30,017 nt of DNA from the NCBI GenBank assembly GCA_902488815.1, contig CABTXP010000017.1, forward strand, positions 1 through 30,017, written 5' to 3'. The notes beneath the pieces are model-generated. The model saw nothing but the letters and a program-made list of their open reading frames with translations, was not told the DNA's origin and did not search any database. Origin of the DNA: an uncultured Eubacteriales bacterium. GTDB taxonomy: Bacteria; Bacillota; Clostridia; Tissierellales; Peptoniphilaceae. This document shows positions 14,165-22,837 of the stretch, piece after piece; within the stretch, counting starts at the first letter, position 1; each line of letters starts with the position of its first letter. The translations under genes were made by a program, and so were the position numbers.

Positions 14165-14872
14165 TTATTGTTTATCTTCAGTCTCTTGGGGCACTGTAAT
14201 CTCTTCAATTATTTTTGCTACCTTCTTAGGTAGAGTTATCTTATGAACTCCCGGGGCAAACTGTCCGTTTAGACCCAAGTCTTCAATATTTTTTACAAAT
14301 GTTTCCGTACTTTCAATTGCACCATTTGCCTTTAAAGCTTCTCCAACTTCTTCAGCTGTAGCATTTTCCAAAATTTCAATTTCTATTTCAGTTTCATTTG
14401 TCCCTGAAAGCTTGTAAAGCATTTCAATGGCTCTTGTGCCCTTTGGGATTTCATATGTGCCTGCTACAAACTTATCTTTAAGACCCATATCGTCAATCAT
14501 TGATAGCAAAGTGGGCTTTGAAGTAATAAGCTCGTTGTCAAAAAGTGTGTTGGCAATGTCTTCGGGAGTAGCTCCTTCAGGTACGTTAATAGTGATGGGC
14601 TTAGTCTCGTCGTCAATTTTTTCAATTTCCGCCACTACAGGAAGCTCTGCAACACCTTTGTCGTCTATTCCCACGGCGCGCTTAACTTGGCCCATAGACA
14701 CATCCACTTCATTTTTAAGTGAGAAGCCCGTCTCCTGTGCCGTAATTGATGTGATGTAAAGTGAATCAATTTGCCACTTGACCAAAACCACCAAAGCTAT
14801 TACAACTGCAATGAGCAAAAGTCTCTTTAAAACATAGATTAATCCGTCTTTCAATTTATCTAAAAAATTCAA
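14165..14872 (-). CDS. Membrane-anchored protein with two MltG/LysM-like domains, no catalytic domain
   Basis: The 235-residue protein starts at TTG (14872-14870) with GAGGG 5 nt upstream. Residues 1-14 are cytoplasmic, about 15-38 form one transmembrane helix, and the rest would be outside. Two related units follow a linker. Residues about 92-155 (INVPEGATPEDIANTLFDNELI...AGTYEIPKGTRAIEMLYKLSG) resemble the LysM-like domain that precedes the catalytic domain of endolytic transglycosylase MltG. Residues about 160-225 (EILENATAEEVGEALKANGAI...PGVHKITLP) look like a second, more divergent copy. The MltG catalytic Glu domain is absent. A role in peptidoglycan binding or regulation is inferred. 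tRNA-Ser follows after 5 nt. Confidence 0.75.
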   Translation of the reverse strand: MNFLDKLKDGLIYVLKRLLLIAVVIALVVLVKWQIDSLYITSITAQETGFSLKNEVDVSMGQVKRAVGIDDKGVAELPVVAEIEKIDDETKPITINVPEGATPEDIANTLFDNELITSKPTLLSMIDDMGLKDKFVAGTYEIPKGTRAIEMLYKLSGTNETEIEIEILENATAEEVGEALKANGAIESTETFVKNIEDLGLNGQFAPGVHKITLPKKVAKIIEEITVPQETEDKQ

Positions 14873-14886
14873 GTTATCCCTCTTTC

Positions 14887-14898
14887 ATTTGATATAAT
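14887..14898 (+). promoter_or_regulatory. Extended -10 promoter of the pseudouridine synthase-addBA unit
   Basis: ATTTGATATAAT, identical to the elements at 4601 and 13227, contains TGATATAAT. Transcription should begin near 14905, 17 nt before the GAGGG ribosome-binding site at 14922-14926. No -35 consensus is visible. Confidence 0.6.
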
Positions 14899-14902
14899 GT
14901 TT

Positions 14903-14908
14903 ATTATA
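14903..14908 (-). promoter_or_regulatory. Minus-strand -10 of the MltG-like gene
   Basis: On the minus strand the bases TGTTATAAT form an extended -10 (TATAAT at 14908-14903), with predicted start near 14896. It faces the plus-strand promoter at 14887-14898, so the two polymerase footprints overlap completely. Confidence 0.5.
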
Positions 14909-14931
14909 ACACGAAAAGAATGAGGGATAAA

Positions 14932-15888
14932 GTGAAGGAAATTATAGTAGGTGTTAACGACCACGGACAGAGGGTAGATAGATTTTTGCGAAAATATTTT
15001 GAAAACGCGCCTCTGTCATTTATTTATAAAAATTTGAGAAAGAAAAACATAACTGTTAACGGCAAAAAAGTTAAGCCGGAAGATATGGTGAGTGAAAATG
15101 ACGTTATAAAGTTTTACATTTCAGATGAGGTTATAGAAAAATATCGTAAAAAAGAAAAGGCTGTAAGAAGAGATGAGTTTCCCAAAATAATTTATGAAGA
15201 CGAGAACATCGCTTTAATTGACAAGCCTTCGGGGATACTCTCTCACTCAACAAAGGAGTTTGAAAAAAATATTTTGGATATGTTCATCTACTATTTAATT
15301 CAAAAGAAAGAATATGTCCCTCGCCTTAACAAGACATTCAGACCCGCACTTTGCAACAGACTTGATCGCAACACCTCGGGGATTTTAATCGGCGCAAAAA
15401 ATGCCGAGGCCCTTAGGGAAATAAATGCCGCAATAAAAAACAGAGACATTTCAAAATACTACATCACCTTGGTCTACGGCAAGACAAAGGACAAATTTTC
15501 TCACAGCGCCTATGCTGTTAAAAACGAAAACAGAAACAGAGTCAGAATGTCTCACAGTGAAGATGAGGGCAAAAGTGCCGTAACTCACTTTAAGACCTTA
15601 AAGACGACAGGAGAATATTCTCTACTTGAAGTGGACTTGGTGACGGGCAGGACTCACCAGATACGCAGCGCCTTAAAGTCCTTGGGCTACCCTGTAGTAG
15701 GGGACAGAAAGTACGGACAGGATAGGATCAACAAGAAGTTTACAAAGTACGGTTTGAACAATCAGTTCCTACACAGTTACAAATTAAAATTTAATGGCTT
15801 AGATAAGCTTTCCTACTTGAACGGAAGAGAATTTATTTCTCCAATGCCTAAAATTTACGATGAAATTTTAAAGGATTTAAATTTATGA
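14932..15888 (+). CDS. RluA/RluD-family RNA pseudouridine synthase
   Basis: This enzyme converts specific uridines in rRNA or tRNA to pseudouridine. I prefer the GTG at 14932 because GAGGG (14922-14926) is 5 nt upstream and the protein then opens MKEIIVGVNDHGQRVDRFLRKY, as family members do; the ATG at 14920 adds four residues and has no site. From there it is 318 residues: an S4 RNA-binding domain (about 9-70), then the catalytic domain with RLDRNTSGILI (catalytic D145; Asn where many have Asp after the Arg) and GRTHQIR. The exact uridine target is unknown. The stop overlaps the addB start (ATGA). Confidence 0.92.
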   Translation: MKEIIVGVNDHGQRVDRFLRKYFENAPLSFIYKNLRKKNITVNGKKVKPEDMVSENDVIKFYISDEVIEKYRKKEKAVRRDEFPKIIYEDENIALIDKPSGILSHSTKEFEKNILDMFIYYLIQKKEYVPRLNKTFRPALCNRLDRNTSGILIGAKNAEALREINAAIKNRDISKYYITLVYGKTKDKFSHSAYAVKNENRNRVRMSHSEDEGKSAVTHFKTLKTTGEYSLLEVDLVTGRTHQIRSALKSLGYPVVGDRKYGQDRINKKFTKYGLNNQFLHSYKLKFNGLDKLSYLNGREFISPMPKIYDEILKDLNL

Positions 15889-18401
15889 AAAAATTAATTA
15901 CAGCAAGGGACAGCGCCGGATTTTTTGACGAAGATATCTTCAACATGTCAAAAGAAGGCAAGGTCTTATATTTTTTACCAAATCAAAACGCAATAACTCA
16001 TGTGAAAAATCGCCTTTTAGATAAATTTGAGGGCATTGGCAATATTTACTTCAGAACCTTGAGAGGCTTCTTGGAAGATGAAAGCTTTGCCTACAGAGAT
16101 AATGTCCTGCTTTTAAAAATTTTAGAAGATATTTTAAAGGACGGCAAAAGTGAAATGCTAAAGGCGGCAAAGGGCGGAAGTGTAGAGGAAGTATTAAACT
16201 ACATCCTTCACTTTAAAGAAAACTTTGTGCTACCTGAAGATTTAACAGGCGAGGGTTTTGAAGGCGAAATAAGAGATATTTACACTAAGTATGAAGAAGC
16301 CTTATTAAAGTACAACCTTACGGACAGAGTTTCAAATTCTCTCACAGGTCTTAACAAATTCGACACATATTTTGACTACAAATACATTGTTGTGGACAGC
16401 TACTATAAGTTTGACAAAATTGAAGAAAAACTTTTGGAAAAACTTTCAGACATGGGAGAAGATATATTCATAATTTCTCCTGTTGAAATCGTGGGCTATG
16501 ATTTTTTAAAAGCCTTTGAAAGAGAAAGTATATGTACGCCCTTAAACAAAAACTATCATATTTTAATCAGCGACTCCATGGCGGAGCTTACAGGCAAGGT
16601 TATAGACATTGCAGTCCTTGGCGGAGATTTTATTTTAACGGAAGAGGGGCTTAAAGCGGACATTGAAGTTATGGAAAATGTACCCGTTACTTTGTCTGCT
16701 CGTAAGTCATTTACTTCGTACAACTTGATAAATGAATTTAAAAATTTAATTAATTCAGTTTACAATCCTACAAAAGAAGTTTTAATTAGCAGAGCTTCAT
16801 CAATTTATTTTCCTTTAAAAACCAAATATGATATTGATATTTTACTTAGAAATCTAAACTTCAAAGACTTAACGGAGCTTAAAGACTTTTTTAAGAAGAA
16901 GAGTTTAAAGATGGAAGTAGAAGACATAGGAGCATTAAATGATTTTGTAAATGAAATTGAATCTGAAATAAAAGCCTTAAAGGGCTTGAGCATTTCAGAA
17001 ATTTTAAAATTATATAGTGTTCGCGAAATTATAGAAGAAAACTTTGAGAAAACGGGAGAGGAAAAAAGTTTTGATACGGACCTTAAACTCATCTCCAAGT
17101 TGGAAGAAATTGAAGACAGATTATTTGTTGCCAAGTCAAAGCTTAACTTAAATGAAGAGGAGTGTCTCGATCTTTTAAACACATACCTTGACAAGGAAGA
17201 AGTTCCCGAGTCGGCACCTGTGGGTATTGACACATATTTGTTTGACAGAGCTCAAGGTGTGGGAGCTGATGTAAGGGCATTTTTGTCCTTGGATCCAACA
17301 TTTCCGGGCAGCATTAAAAAATCTTTTACAACGACGGGAGAATTTTTGAATCTTTTAAATAAATTTGCCATTGATCCCTTTGAGAAGAGAGACTTTAACA
17401 ATATTTACAAAGAATTTAAAATGCTTTTGGACTCTGTAAAGGATGTATATTTTTTGGTAGAGAAGAAAGGCAGCGACTTAAAGTCATCTCTGCTTTTAAA
17501 ATTTGAAAGCGAAGAAGATATTAAGTACATAGTTGAAAGTTCCGGAAATTCACAACCTCCCATTCAAATGAAGAAGACTGAAGAGATTAAGGCAAGTCCT
17601 GTAAAGGGCATTAAGAAGAACAGATACTCGCCTTCGCAAATTCAAACCTACATCAACTGTCCATACTTATTTTATTTGGAATATATCTTGGGTCTTGAAG
17701 ACTCGAATTGGGAATATGAGGACAAGGAGTTTTTGGATATAGGAAACTTTTACCACAAGATTTTGGAGAATTACTTTAAAAACTTTAAAGGCGTTGTGCC
17801 TCGTTACAATGAAGACCTATACAGAGAAATATTTTTAAATGAATTTGAAGATTTGGACGTCAATCTTAAAAGTATTGGCGAGACTTTGTACTATGAAAGA
17901 CTTAAAGCATATCTTATATTTGAAATAAACAGGATGGTTAAGTACGGCTTAAAGCCCGAGGAGTTTGAAAAACCTTTTGAAATCACAATAGATGATATAA
18001 AAATCAGGGGCAGAATTGACCGCATCGACATTTGTGAAAATGGAATGGCTCACATTGTAGATTATAAATCAGGCACATGCCCAAGTGCCAAGTCGTCAAG
18101 AGCAGGAGATAACCTACAGCTTCAAATTTATGCCATGGCAGCTACCGATATGGGTTACAAAGTCGGAGGCCTGTGCTTCGGAAGCATTAAGGATGGCAAG
18201 AGTGTAGACATTTATAAAGACAGCGATGTCTATAACTCAAAAGACACGGAAGAAATTTTAAATGAAATTTTAGTAAGGGCAAAAGATGTAATTGCTACGG
18301 TACACGAAAATATAAATGCAGGCAATTTTGAAAAGTCTGAAAACTGCACCATGAACAGATGTGCATTTTACGAATTGTGTGGTGGATACATTGGAATATA
18401 A
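15885..18401 (+). CDS. addB: AddB/RexB-type subunit of the AddAB helicase-nuclease
   Basis: This is the partner of AddA in double-strand break resection for RecA-dependent repair. The 838-residue protein is short for AddB (about 1150). The N-terminus (LITARDSAGFFDEDIF) has no GxGKT P-loop, as in RexB-type subunits, so it probably has no ATPase activity. The C-terminal PD-(D/E)XK nuclease is intact: GRIDRID (D712) and VDYKSG (D726, K728), with QLQIYAMA after it. Four cysteines, C592 (INCPYLFYLEY) and C821/C826/C832 near the end, fit the AddB iron-sulfur cluster. ATGA overlap with the preceding gene and an 11-nt overlap with addA indicate one operon. Assignment rests on the nuclease end, Fe-S pattern and adjacency to addA. 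Confidence 0.88.
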   Translation: MKKLITARDSAGFFDEDIFNMSKEGKVLYFLPNQNAITHVKNRLLDKFEGIGNIYFRTLRGFLEDESFAYRDNVLLLKILEDILKDGKSEMLKAAKGGSVEEVLNYILHFKENFVLPEDLTGEGFEGEIRDIYTKYEEALLKYNLTDRVSNSLTGLNKFDTYFDYKYIVVDSYYKFDKIEEKLLEKLSDMGEDIFIISPVEIVGYDFLKAFERESICTPLNKNYHILISDSMAELTGKVIDIAVLGGDFILTEEGLKADIEVMENVPVTLSARKSFTSYNLINEFKNLINSVYNPTKEVLISRASSIYFPLKTKYDIDILLRNLNFKDLTELKDFFKKKSLKMEVEDIGALNDFVNEIESEIKALKGLSISEILKLYSVREIIEENFEKTGEEKSFDTDLKLISKLEEIEDRLFVAKSKLNLNEEECLDLLNTYLDKEEVPESAPVGIDTYLFDRAQGVGADVRAFLSLDPTFPGSIKKSFTTTGEFLNLLNKFAIDPFEKRDFNNIYKEFKMLLDSVKDVYFLVEKKGSDLKSSLLLKFESEEDIKYIVESSGNSQPPIQMKKTEEIKASPVKGIKKNRYSPSQIQTYINCPYLFYLEYILGLEDSNWEYEDKEFLDIGNFYHKILENYFKNFKGVVPRYNEDLYREIFLNEFEDLDVNLKSIGETLYYERLKAYLIFEINRMVKYGLKPEEFEKPFEITIDDIKIRGRIDRIDICENGMAHIVDYKSGTCPSAKSSRAGDNLQLQIYAMAATDMGYKVGGLCFGSIKDGKSVDIYKDSDVYNSKDTEEILNEILVRAKDVIATVHENINAGNFEKSENCTMNRCAFYELCGGYIGI

Positions 18402-21330
18402 CGAAAATCAAAAGTTGGCTGTGGAAGAAATTAAATCTCACTTGGCACTTGGAGCCGGAGCGGGGACAGGTAAGACTGCAGTTTTAACGGGAAGATATTT
18501 AAATATTTTAAAAAACGGTACTCTTTCAAAAGGGAGAGAAACGGAAGAAATTTTGGCAATCACTTTTACCAACAAAGCCGCCGACGAAATGCTTGGAAAG
18601 ATAATTAAATCACTATCCAAGTCAGGCATGGGAGACTATTTGGAAAAAGGTCGCTTTAACATTTCCACTATTCACTCCTTTTGCGAAAAAATCTTGAAAC
18701 AATACTCACTTCTTTTAGGCATACAAAGTGACTTTGAAATTTTAAGTGAAGAACAAAAAGCGGAGCTTCAAAATAAAGCCTGCGATTTGGTTTTAAAGGA
18801 ATTTGCAGACAATTATGACCTTAAAGAATTAGTAAGGGACTTGGACTTATCAAGACCCGTCATGCTTAAGAAGGAAATTATTTCATTGTATGAAAGACTT
18901 AGAAACCAAGGCTATGAAATAGACGAAGGGGTGGCGCTGACACAAATTAAAGGCAAAATTGACAAAGGGAATCTTTTATCTCTCTTATCGGAATTTGAAA
19001 ATGAAAAGAGTATTAAAAAGTTTAAAACTTTTACGGAAGACCCTCTTTACGACGAAATCACTTCAGGTAATTTTACTTTGGAAAATATAAAGGCGCTTTT
19101 AAAGAACTTGGGCACAAGCAAAAAGGCCATCAGATATGAAATAGAAGAGGAATGTGAAAATATTCTCGCTGAATTGGAAGATGTAAAAGGACCCGAATAT
19201 AAATTGATACAGGATTTACTCAAAAGCTATGACAAAAACTTTGAGCAAGTGAAGGAAGAGGAAAACTCTTTAGACTTTGACGACCTGCAAATTAAAACTC
19301 TGAAGCTTTTAGAATTTGAAAGTGTGAGAAAGAAACTTCAAAAAGAAATTTCGTACATTATGATTGACGAGTTTCAGGACATAAACAGGACTCAGAGAAA
19401 GCTCTTTATGAAACTGACCGACGACTTAACAGCCGACATAAATTTCTTTGTAGTAGGAGATGAAAAGCAATCCATATACGGGTTCAGAGGATCGGATGTG
19501 AGAGAGTACTACAAGGTTGTAGAGAAGATTAAAAGCACTTCAGGGAAAGAACTTAACTTAGTTGACAACTATCGCACAAGTGCAAACTTACTTGAAGACA
19601 TAAACAAGGTCTTTGACTTTCTCTTTGAAAACTACACCGCCCTTACTCCACACGTAAAAGAAAGTGAAGCACCTTTTAAAGTCCTGCAATTTGAAGTTGA
19701 AGGAGAGGATGCTCAGTCTATTGCTTTGAAAGAAGCCGAGGCGGTGGCAAACTTTGTCCAAAACTCACAATACAAGTATGAAGATATAGGAATAATTTTC
19801 AGATCCGGCGCCAATATGGAGCTCATAGGTAAGGAGCTTGAGAATAGAAACATTCCATTTAACATATCACGAGATAAAAAACTTGTAGATACCGTTGAAG
19901 TTCAAAACATTGTAAATCTTTTAAAGACTTTAATCACAGATGAAAGGGCGGGGCTTGCCTCATATCTTTTGGAATTTATAGGCCTTTCAAAAAACACGGT
20001 CTATTATTATTTTAAAAGCGCTGACGCTGGAGACATGAGAATTGAAACGGAAGATAGAGACCTGTTAATAAATTCTCTTAAATCATTTGAAGAATTTAAA
20101 TTTATTTCAAAACACTTTGATCCCTATACTTTGGTAAAAGAAATTGTCACAAAAACAGGCTACTTGGATAGTTTGGCAAAAGAAGATCGCGGCACGGAGA
20201 AAGTGAGAACAGTAAAGGAATTTATGAAGCTCACTTATAAAGAGTCCAAGGGCAAGAACTTAAAAGAATTTGTAGACCTGTTAATGAACATGGAAGAGCT
20301 GGTAAGTGACGAAGCAGGAAGAGGCGTAAACCTCTTGACCATTCACGGCTCAAAGGGCTTGGAGTATGAGCTACTTATAATTCCCGAAAGTTATAAGGCG
20401 CCAACCGGAAAGGACACGGACAAAATTAATTTCTCCAAGTATCACGGCTTTGGAATTAACGGCAAGTATAATGGCAGATTTTTAAGGAACAAAAGGATTA
20501 ACAAAGTCTTAGCTGATGAAGAAGAACTGAGAATTTTTTACGTGGCAATGACTCGCGCCAAAAAAGAATGTGTCCTTACCCTGCCTTTAAGTGAAAAGTA
20601 TCCTAAGACCTTCTCATACCTTAACATGGTTGAGGCGGCAAAGGTAGAAGGTAAACGGGTAGTGGCTGAGGAAGTTGTAAGAATGACGTCTTCTGAAGAT
20701 GAAGCTGAAAAAGTAACCAAGCCTTCAATTATATTTAAAGACCGAAACTTTTACACCGTAACTCAATACATGAACTACTTAAACCGTGACAAAACATTTG
20801 AGCAAAGAGAGAAGAAAGAAATTTTAAAAATTTCTCCGGGATTATTCGGCACAGTTATTCACAAGTTTATTTCCACATACACAGGCGAGAACCGAGATGC
20901 TCACTTGGAAAACATATTAAACTCTTACGGCACCTCTCTTGAAATGAAAAATATGTTTACAAAACAAATTAACAATTACACGGAAAAATATTTTTATAAC
21001 GGCAAGTGTGAGAGGGAGTATGAGGTAAACATAAAACTTGATGATGTAAACTTTATGGGAATAATAGATGAGATAAGATTTATTGACAACGAGATACAAG
21101 TCATAGACTACAAGAGCAATTCTCAAGGAAGTTTGGAAGAATTAACAGAGCATTATGCACCTCAAATAAAATTATACGCCTATGCCTTATCAAAAATTTT
21201 CAACAAAAAAGTAACCGGGAAAATAATTTTCTTGGCAAAGGACAGAGAGTGCATAATAGATTGCTCAGATTCGGCTATTACAACTGAAGTTGAAAAATTT
21301 AAAAAATACTGCAAAGGTTTACAAAATTAA
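18391..21330 (+). CDS. addA: AddA helicase-nuclease subunit
   Basis: This is a UvrD/Rep-type superfamily 1 helicase with a C-terminal nuclease, the motor of AddAB. I favour the TTG at 18391: GGTGG lies 5 nt upstream and the protein opens MEYNENQKLAVEE. GTG codons at 18361, 18379 and 18382 are alternatives that lengthen it by up to ten residues. From 18391 it has 979 residues, short for AddA (about 1200). Motifs are Walker A GAGAGTGKT (21-29), AITFTNKAADEM, STIHSFC, Walker B MIDEFQD, VGDEKQSIYGFRG, DNYRTS, TIHGSKGLEYE and FYVAMTRAKK. The nuclease has GIIDEI (D893) and IDYKSN (D906, K908). It follows addB directly. Confidence 0.96.
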   Translation: MEYNENQKLAVEEIKSHLALGAGAGTGKTAVLTGRYLNILKNGTLSKGRETEEILAITFTNKAADEMLGKIIKSLSKSGMGDYLEKGRFNISTIHSFCEKILKQYSLLLGIQSDFEILSEEQKAELQNKACDLVLKEFADNYDLKELVRDLDLSRPVMLKKEIISLYERLRNQGYEIDEGVALTQIKGKIDKGNLLSLLSEFENEKSIKKFKTFTEDPLYDEITSGNFTLENIKALLKNLGTSKKAIRYEIEEECENILAELEDVKGPEYKLIQDLLKSYDKNFEQVKEEENSLDFDDLQIKTLKLLEFESVRKKLQKEISYIMIDEFQDINRTQRKLFMKLTDDLTADINFFVVGDEKQSIYGFRGSDVREYYKVVEKIKSTSGKELNLVDNYRTSANLLEDINKVFDFLFENYTALTPHVKESEAPFKVLQFEVEGEDAQSIALKEAEAVANFVQNSQYKYEDIGIIFRSGANMELIGKELENRNIPFNISRDKKLVDTVEVQNIVNLLKTLITDERAGLASYLLEFIGLSKNTVYYYFKSADAGDMRIETEDRDLLINSLKSFEEFKFISKHFDPYTLVKEIVTKTGYLDSLAKEDRGTEKVRTVKEFMKLTYKESKGKNLKEFVDLLMNMEELVSDEAGRGVNLLTIHGSKGLEYELLIIPESYKAPTGKDTDKINFSKYHGFGINGKYNGRFLRNKRINKVLADEEELRIFYVAMTRAKKECVLTLPLSEKYPKTFSYLNMVEAAKVEGKRVVAEEVVRMTSSEDEAEKVTKPSIIFKDRNFYTVTQYMNYLNRDKTFEQREKKEILKISPGLFGTVIHKFISTYTGENRDAHLENILNSYGTSLEMKNMFTKQINNYTEKYFYNGKCEREYEVNIKLDDVNFMGIIDEIRFIDNEIQVIDYKSNSQGSLEELTEHYAPQIKLYAYALSKIFNKKVTGKIIFLAKDRECIIDCSDSAITTEVEKFKKYCKGLQN

Positions 21331-21415
21331 AATTTTATATAGAATAATTTACTATATTAATGTACAATAATATATGGACGGTGAGTTCCGAAAAGAATAA
21401 TTTTAGGAGGAAGAG

Positions 21416-22753
21416 ATGGATTACAAACAAGAATACAAAAACAAACTGAAAACCGCAAAAGAAGTTGCGGCTATGGTAAAGAGCGGCGACCTTATCGACA
21501 TCGGATTCGGATTAAACACTTCTGAAGCATTTGAAGAAGAGTTGTCAAAGAGAACAGAGGAGCTTAAGGATGTGGTAATACAATGTGGAGTAGTACCGCG
21601 CAAACCGAAAATTTTTGACACAGACCCGGAAGGAAAAGTATTTACCTTTAAGTCATGGCACTCCACAGGTCATGAAAGAAAAAAAGTTGGACATGGACTT
21701 TTCTATGCACCTATAAGATATTCGGAACTACCCAGATACTATAGAGAAAATATCGGCAGAATCGACATGGCTGTAATACCTGTTGCACCCATGGACAAAC
21801 ACGGATACTTCAACTTCGGAGCTACAGCTTCCCACTTGAGAGCAATGTTTGATATAGCTGACAAAATAGTTTTGGAAGTTAATCCTAAGATGCCGAGAGT
21901 TTTAGGCGGATATCACACAGACATTCACATTTCCGAAGTAGATTATTTAATCGAAGCTGATTGGGATATGCCGGCACTTCCGGGAGGAGGATTCTCAGAC
22001 GCCGATATTAAAATTGCAAAATATGTGCTTCAAGAAATCCCCAACGGCTCATGTCTGCAATTAGGTATAGGCTCAACGCCAAATGCCATAGGACAAGCTC
22101 TACTTGATTCAGATCTTAAAGATTTAGGAATTCACACCGAAATGTATGTGGATGCCTTCGTAGCACTTGCAAAAGCAGGCAAGGTAAACGGCAAAATGAA
22201 AGAAATCGACACAGGAAGACAAACCTTCGCATTTGCTTTAGGTTCACAAGAAATGTATGACTACATTGACAACAACCCTGAAATAATGGGAGCACCAGTA
22301 GACTATTGCAACTCTTCAAAGACAATTACACAGCTATCCAACTTTATGTCAATAAACACGGCAGTAAATGTCAACTTATGGGGAGAAGTTTCATCAGAAT
22401 CATCAGGCATAAGACACATCTCAGGAGCAGGCGGACAATTAGACTTTGTTATCGGAGCATATGAAGCTAAGGGCGGAAAATCATTTATCTGCTTGGCATC
22501 AACATTTACAAACAAGAAGACAGGCGAACAAGTATCAAATATAGTTCCTACATTTGAACAAGGCACAATAATTACGGCAACAAGAGCAAACACTCAATAC
22601 GTTGTTACTGAACACGGAATATTCAATACAAAAGGCAAGTCTGCTTGGGAAAGAGCTGAAGGAATAATTAACTTGGCAGCACCTCAATTTAGAGACGACC
22701 TTGTAAAAGAAGCTGAAAGAATGAATATTTGGAGAAACTCCAACAAGAGATAA
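21416..22753 (+). CDS. Acetyl-CoA hydrolase/transferase family, probably butyryl-CoA:acetate CoA-transferase
   Basis: This family I CoA-transferase has 445 residues. The catalytic glutamate is E242 in DLGIHTEMYVDA, where the CoA thioester intermediate forms. Other conserved parts are the glycine loop QLGIGSTPNAI (215-225) and ISGAGGQLDF near 341-350. The local sequence resembles butyryl-CoA:acetate and 4-hydroxybutyrate CoA-transferases more than acetate-succinate enzymes; butyrate formation fits the butyryl-CoA-type dehydrogenase at 321, but it is inferred. AGGAGGAAGAG precedes the ATG. Codon use is rich in C-ending codons for Asn, Tyr and Phe, like the first two genes, suggesting high expression. 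It is a single-gene unit: an 85-nt AT-rich gap upstream and a strong terminator downstream. Confidence 0.92.
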   Translation: MDYKQEYKNKLKTAKEVAAMVKSGDLIDIGFGLNTSEAFEEELSKRTEELKDVVIQCGVVPRKPKIFDTDPEGKVFTFKSWHSTGHERKKVGHGLFYAPIRYSELPRYYRENIGRIDMAVIPVAPMDKHGYFNFGATASHLRAMFDIADKIVLEVNPKMPRVLGGYHTDIHISEVDYLIEADWDMPALPGGGFSDADIKIAKYVLQEIPNGSCLQLGIGSTPNAIGQALLDSDLKDLGIHTEMYVDAFVALAKAGKVNGKMKEIDTGRQTFAFALGSQEMYDYIDNNPEIMGAPVDYCNSSKTITQLSNFMSINTAVNVNLWGEVSSESSGIRHISGAGGQLDFVIGAYEAKGGKSFICLASTFTNKKTGEQVSNIVPTFEQGTIITATRANTQYVVTEHGIFNTKGKSAWERAEGIINLAAPQFRDDLVKEAERMNIWRNSNKR

Positions 22754-22764
22754 TAATATTTTTA

Positions 22765-22797
22765 AAATATCCCCCACATCGGGGGATATTTGTTTTA
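22765..22797 (+). terminator. Rho-independent terminator after the CoA-transferase gene
   Basis: AAATATCCCCC (22765-22775), loop ACATC and GGGGGATATTT (22781-22791) form a perfect 11-bp stem followed by a T-rich stretch. Confidence 0.93.
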
Positions 22798-22808
22798 TAT
22801 TCTTCTTA

Positions 22809-22817
22809 TGGTAATAT
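22809..22817 (+). promoter_or_regulatory. Possible extended -10 promoter of the cysteine synthase gene
   Basis: TGGTAATAT fits the extended -10 pattern TGnTAtaAT with two differences from TATAAT. It would give a leader of about 14 nt ahead of the GAGGAGG ribosome-binding site. No -35 is convincing. Confidence 0.35.
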
Positions 22818-22837
22818 AAAAAGCCGAGGAGGAAAAA

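Noticed and set aside
14064..14246. Plus-strand 60-codon frame starting MTLAERGGFEPPERGAF
   Set aside because: It is the complement of tRNA-Ser, a well-known source of false protein calls.
16805..17233. Minus-strand 142-codon Ser/Phe-rich frame
   Set aside because: It is antisense to addB; the Ser/Phe bias is what the complement of Lys/Glu-rich coding sequence gives.
21331..21415. Promoter before the CoA-transferase gene (TTTACT, 17 nt, TATATG)
   Set aside because: Both boxes match consensus at only four of six positions and several other AT-rich choices fit as well; a promoter must exist here but I cannot place it.
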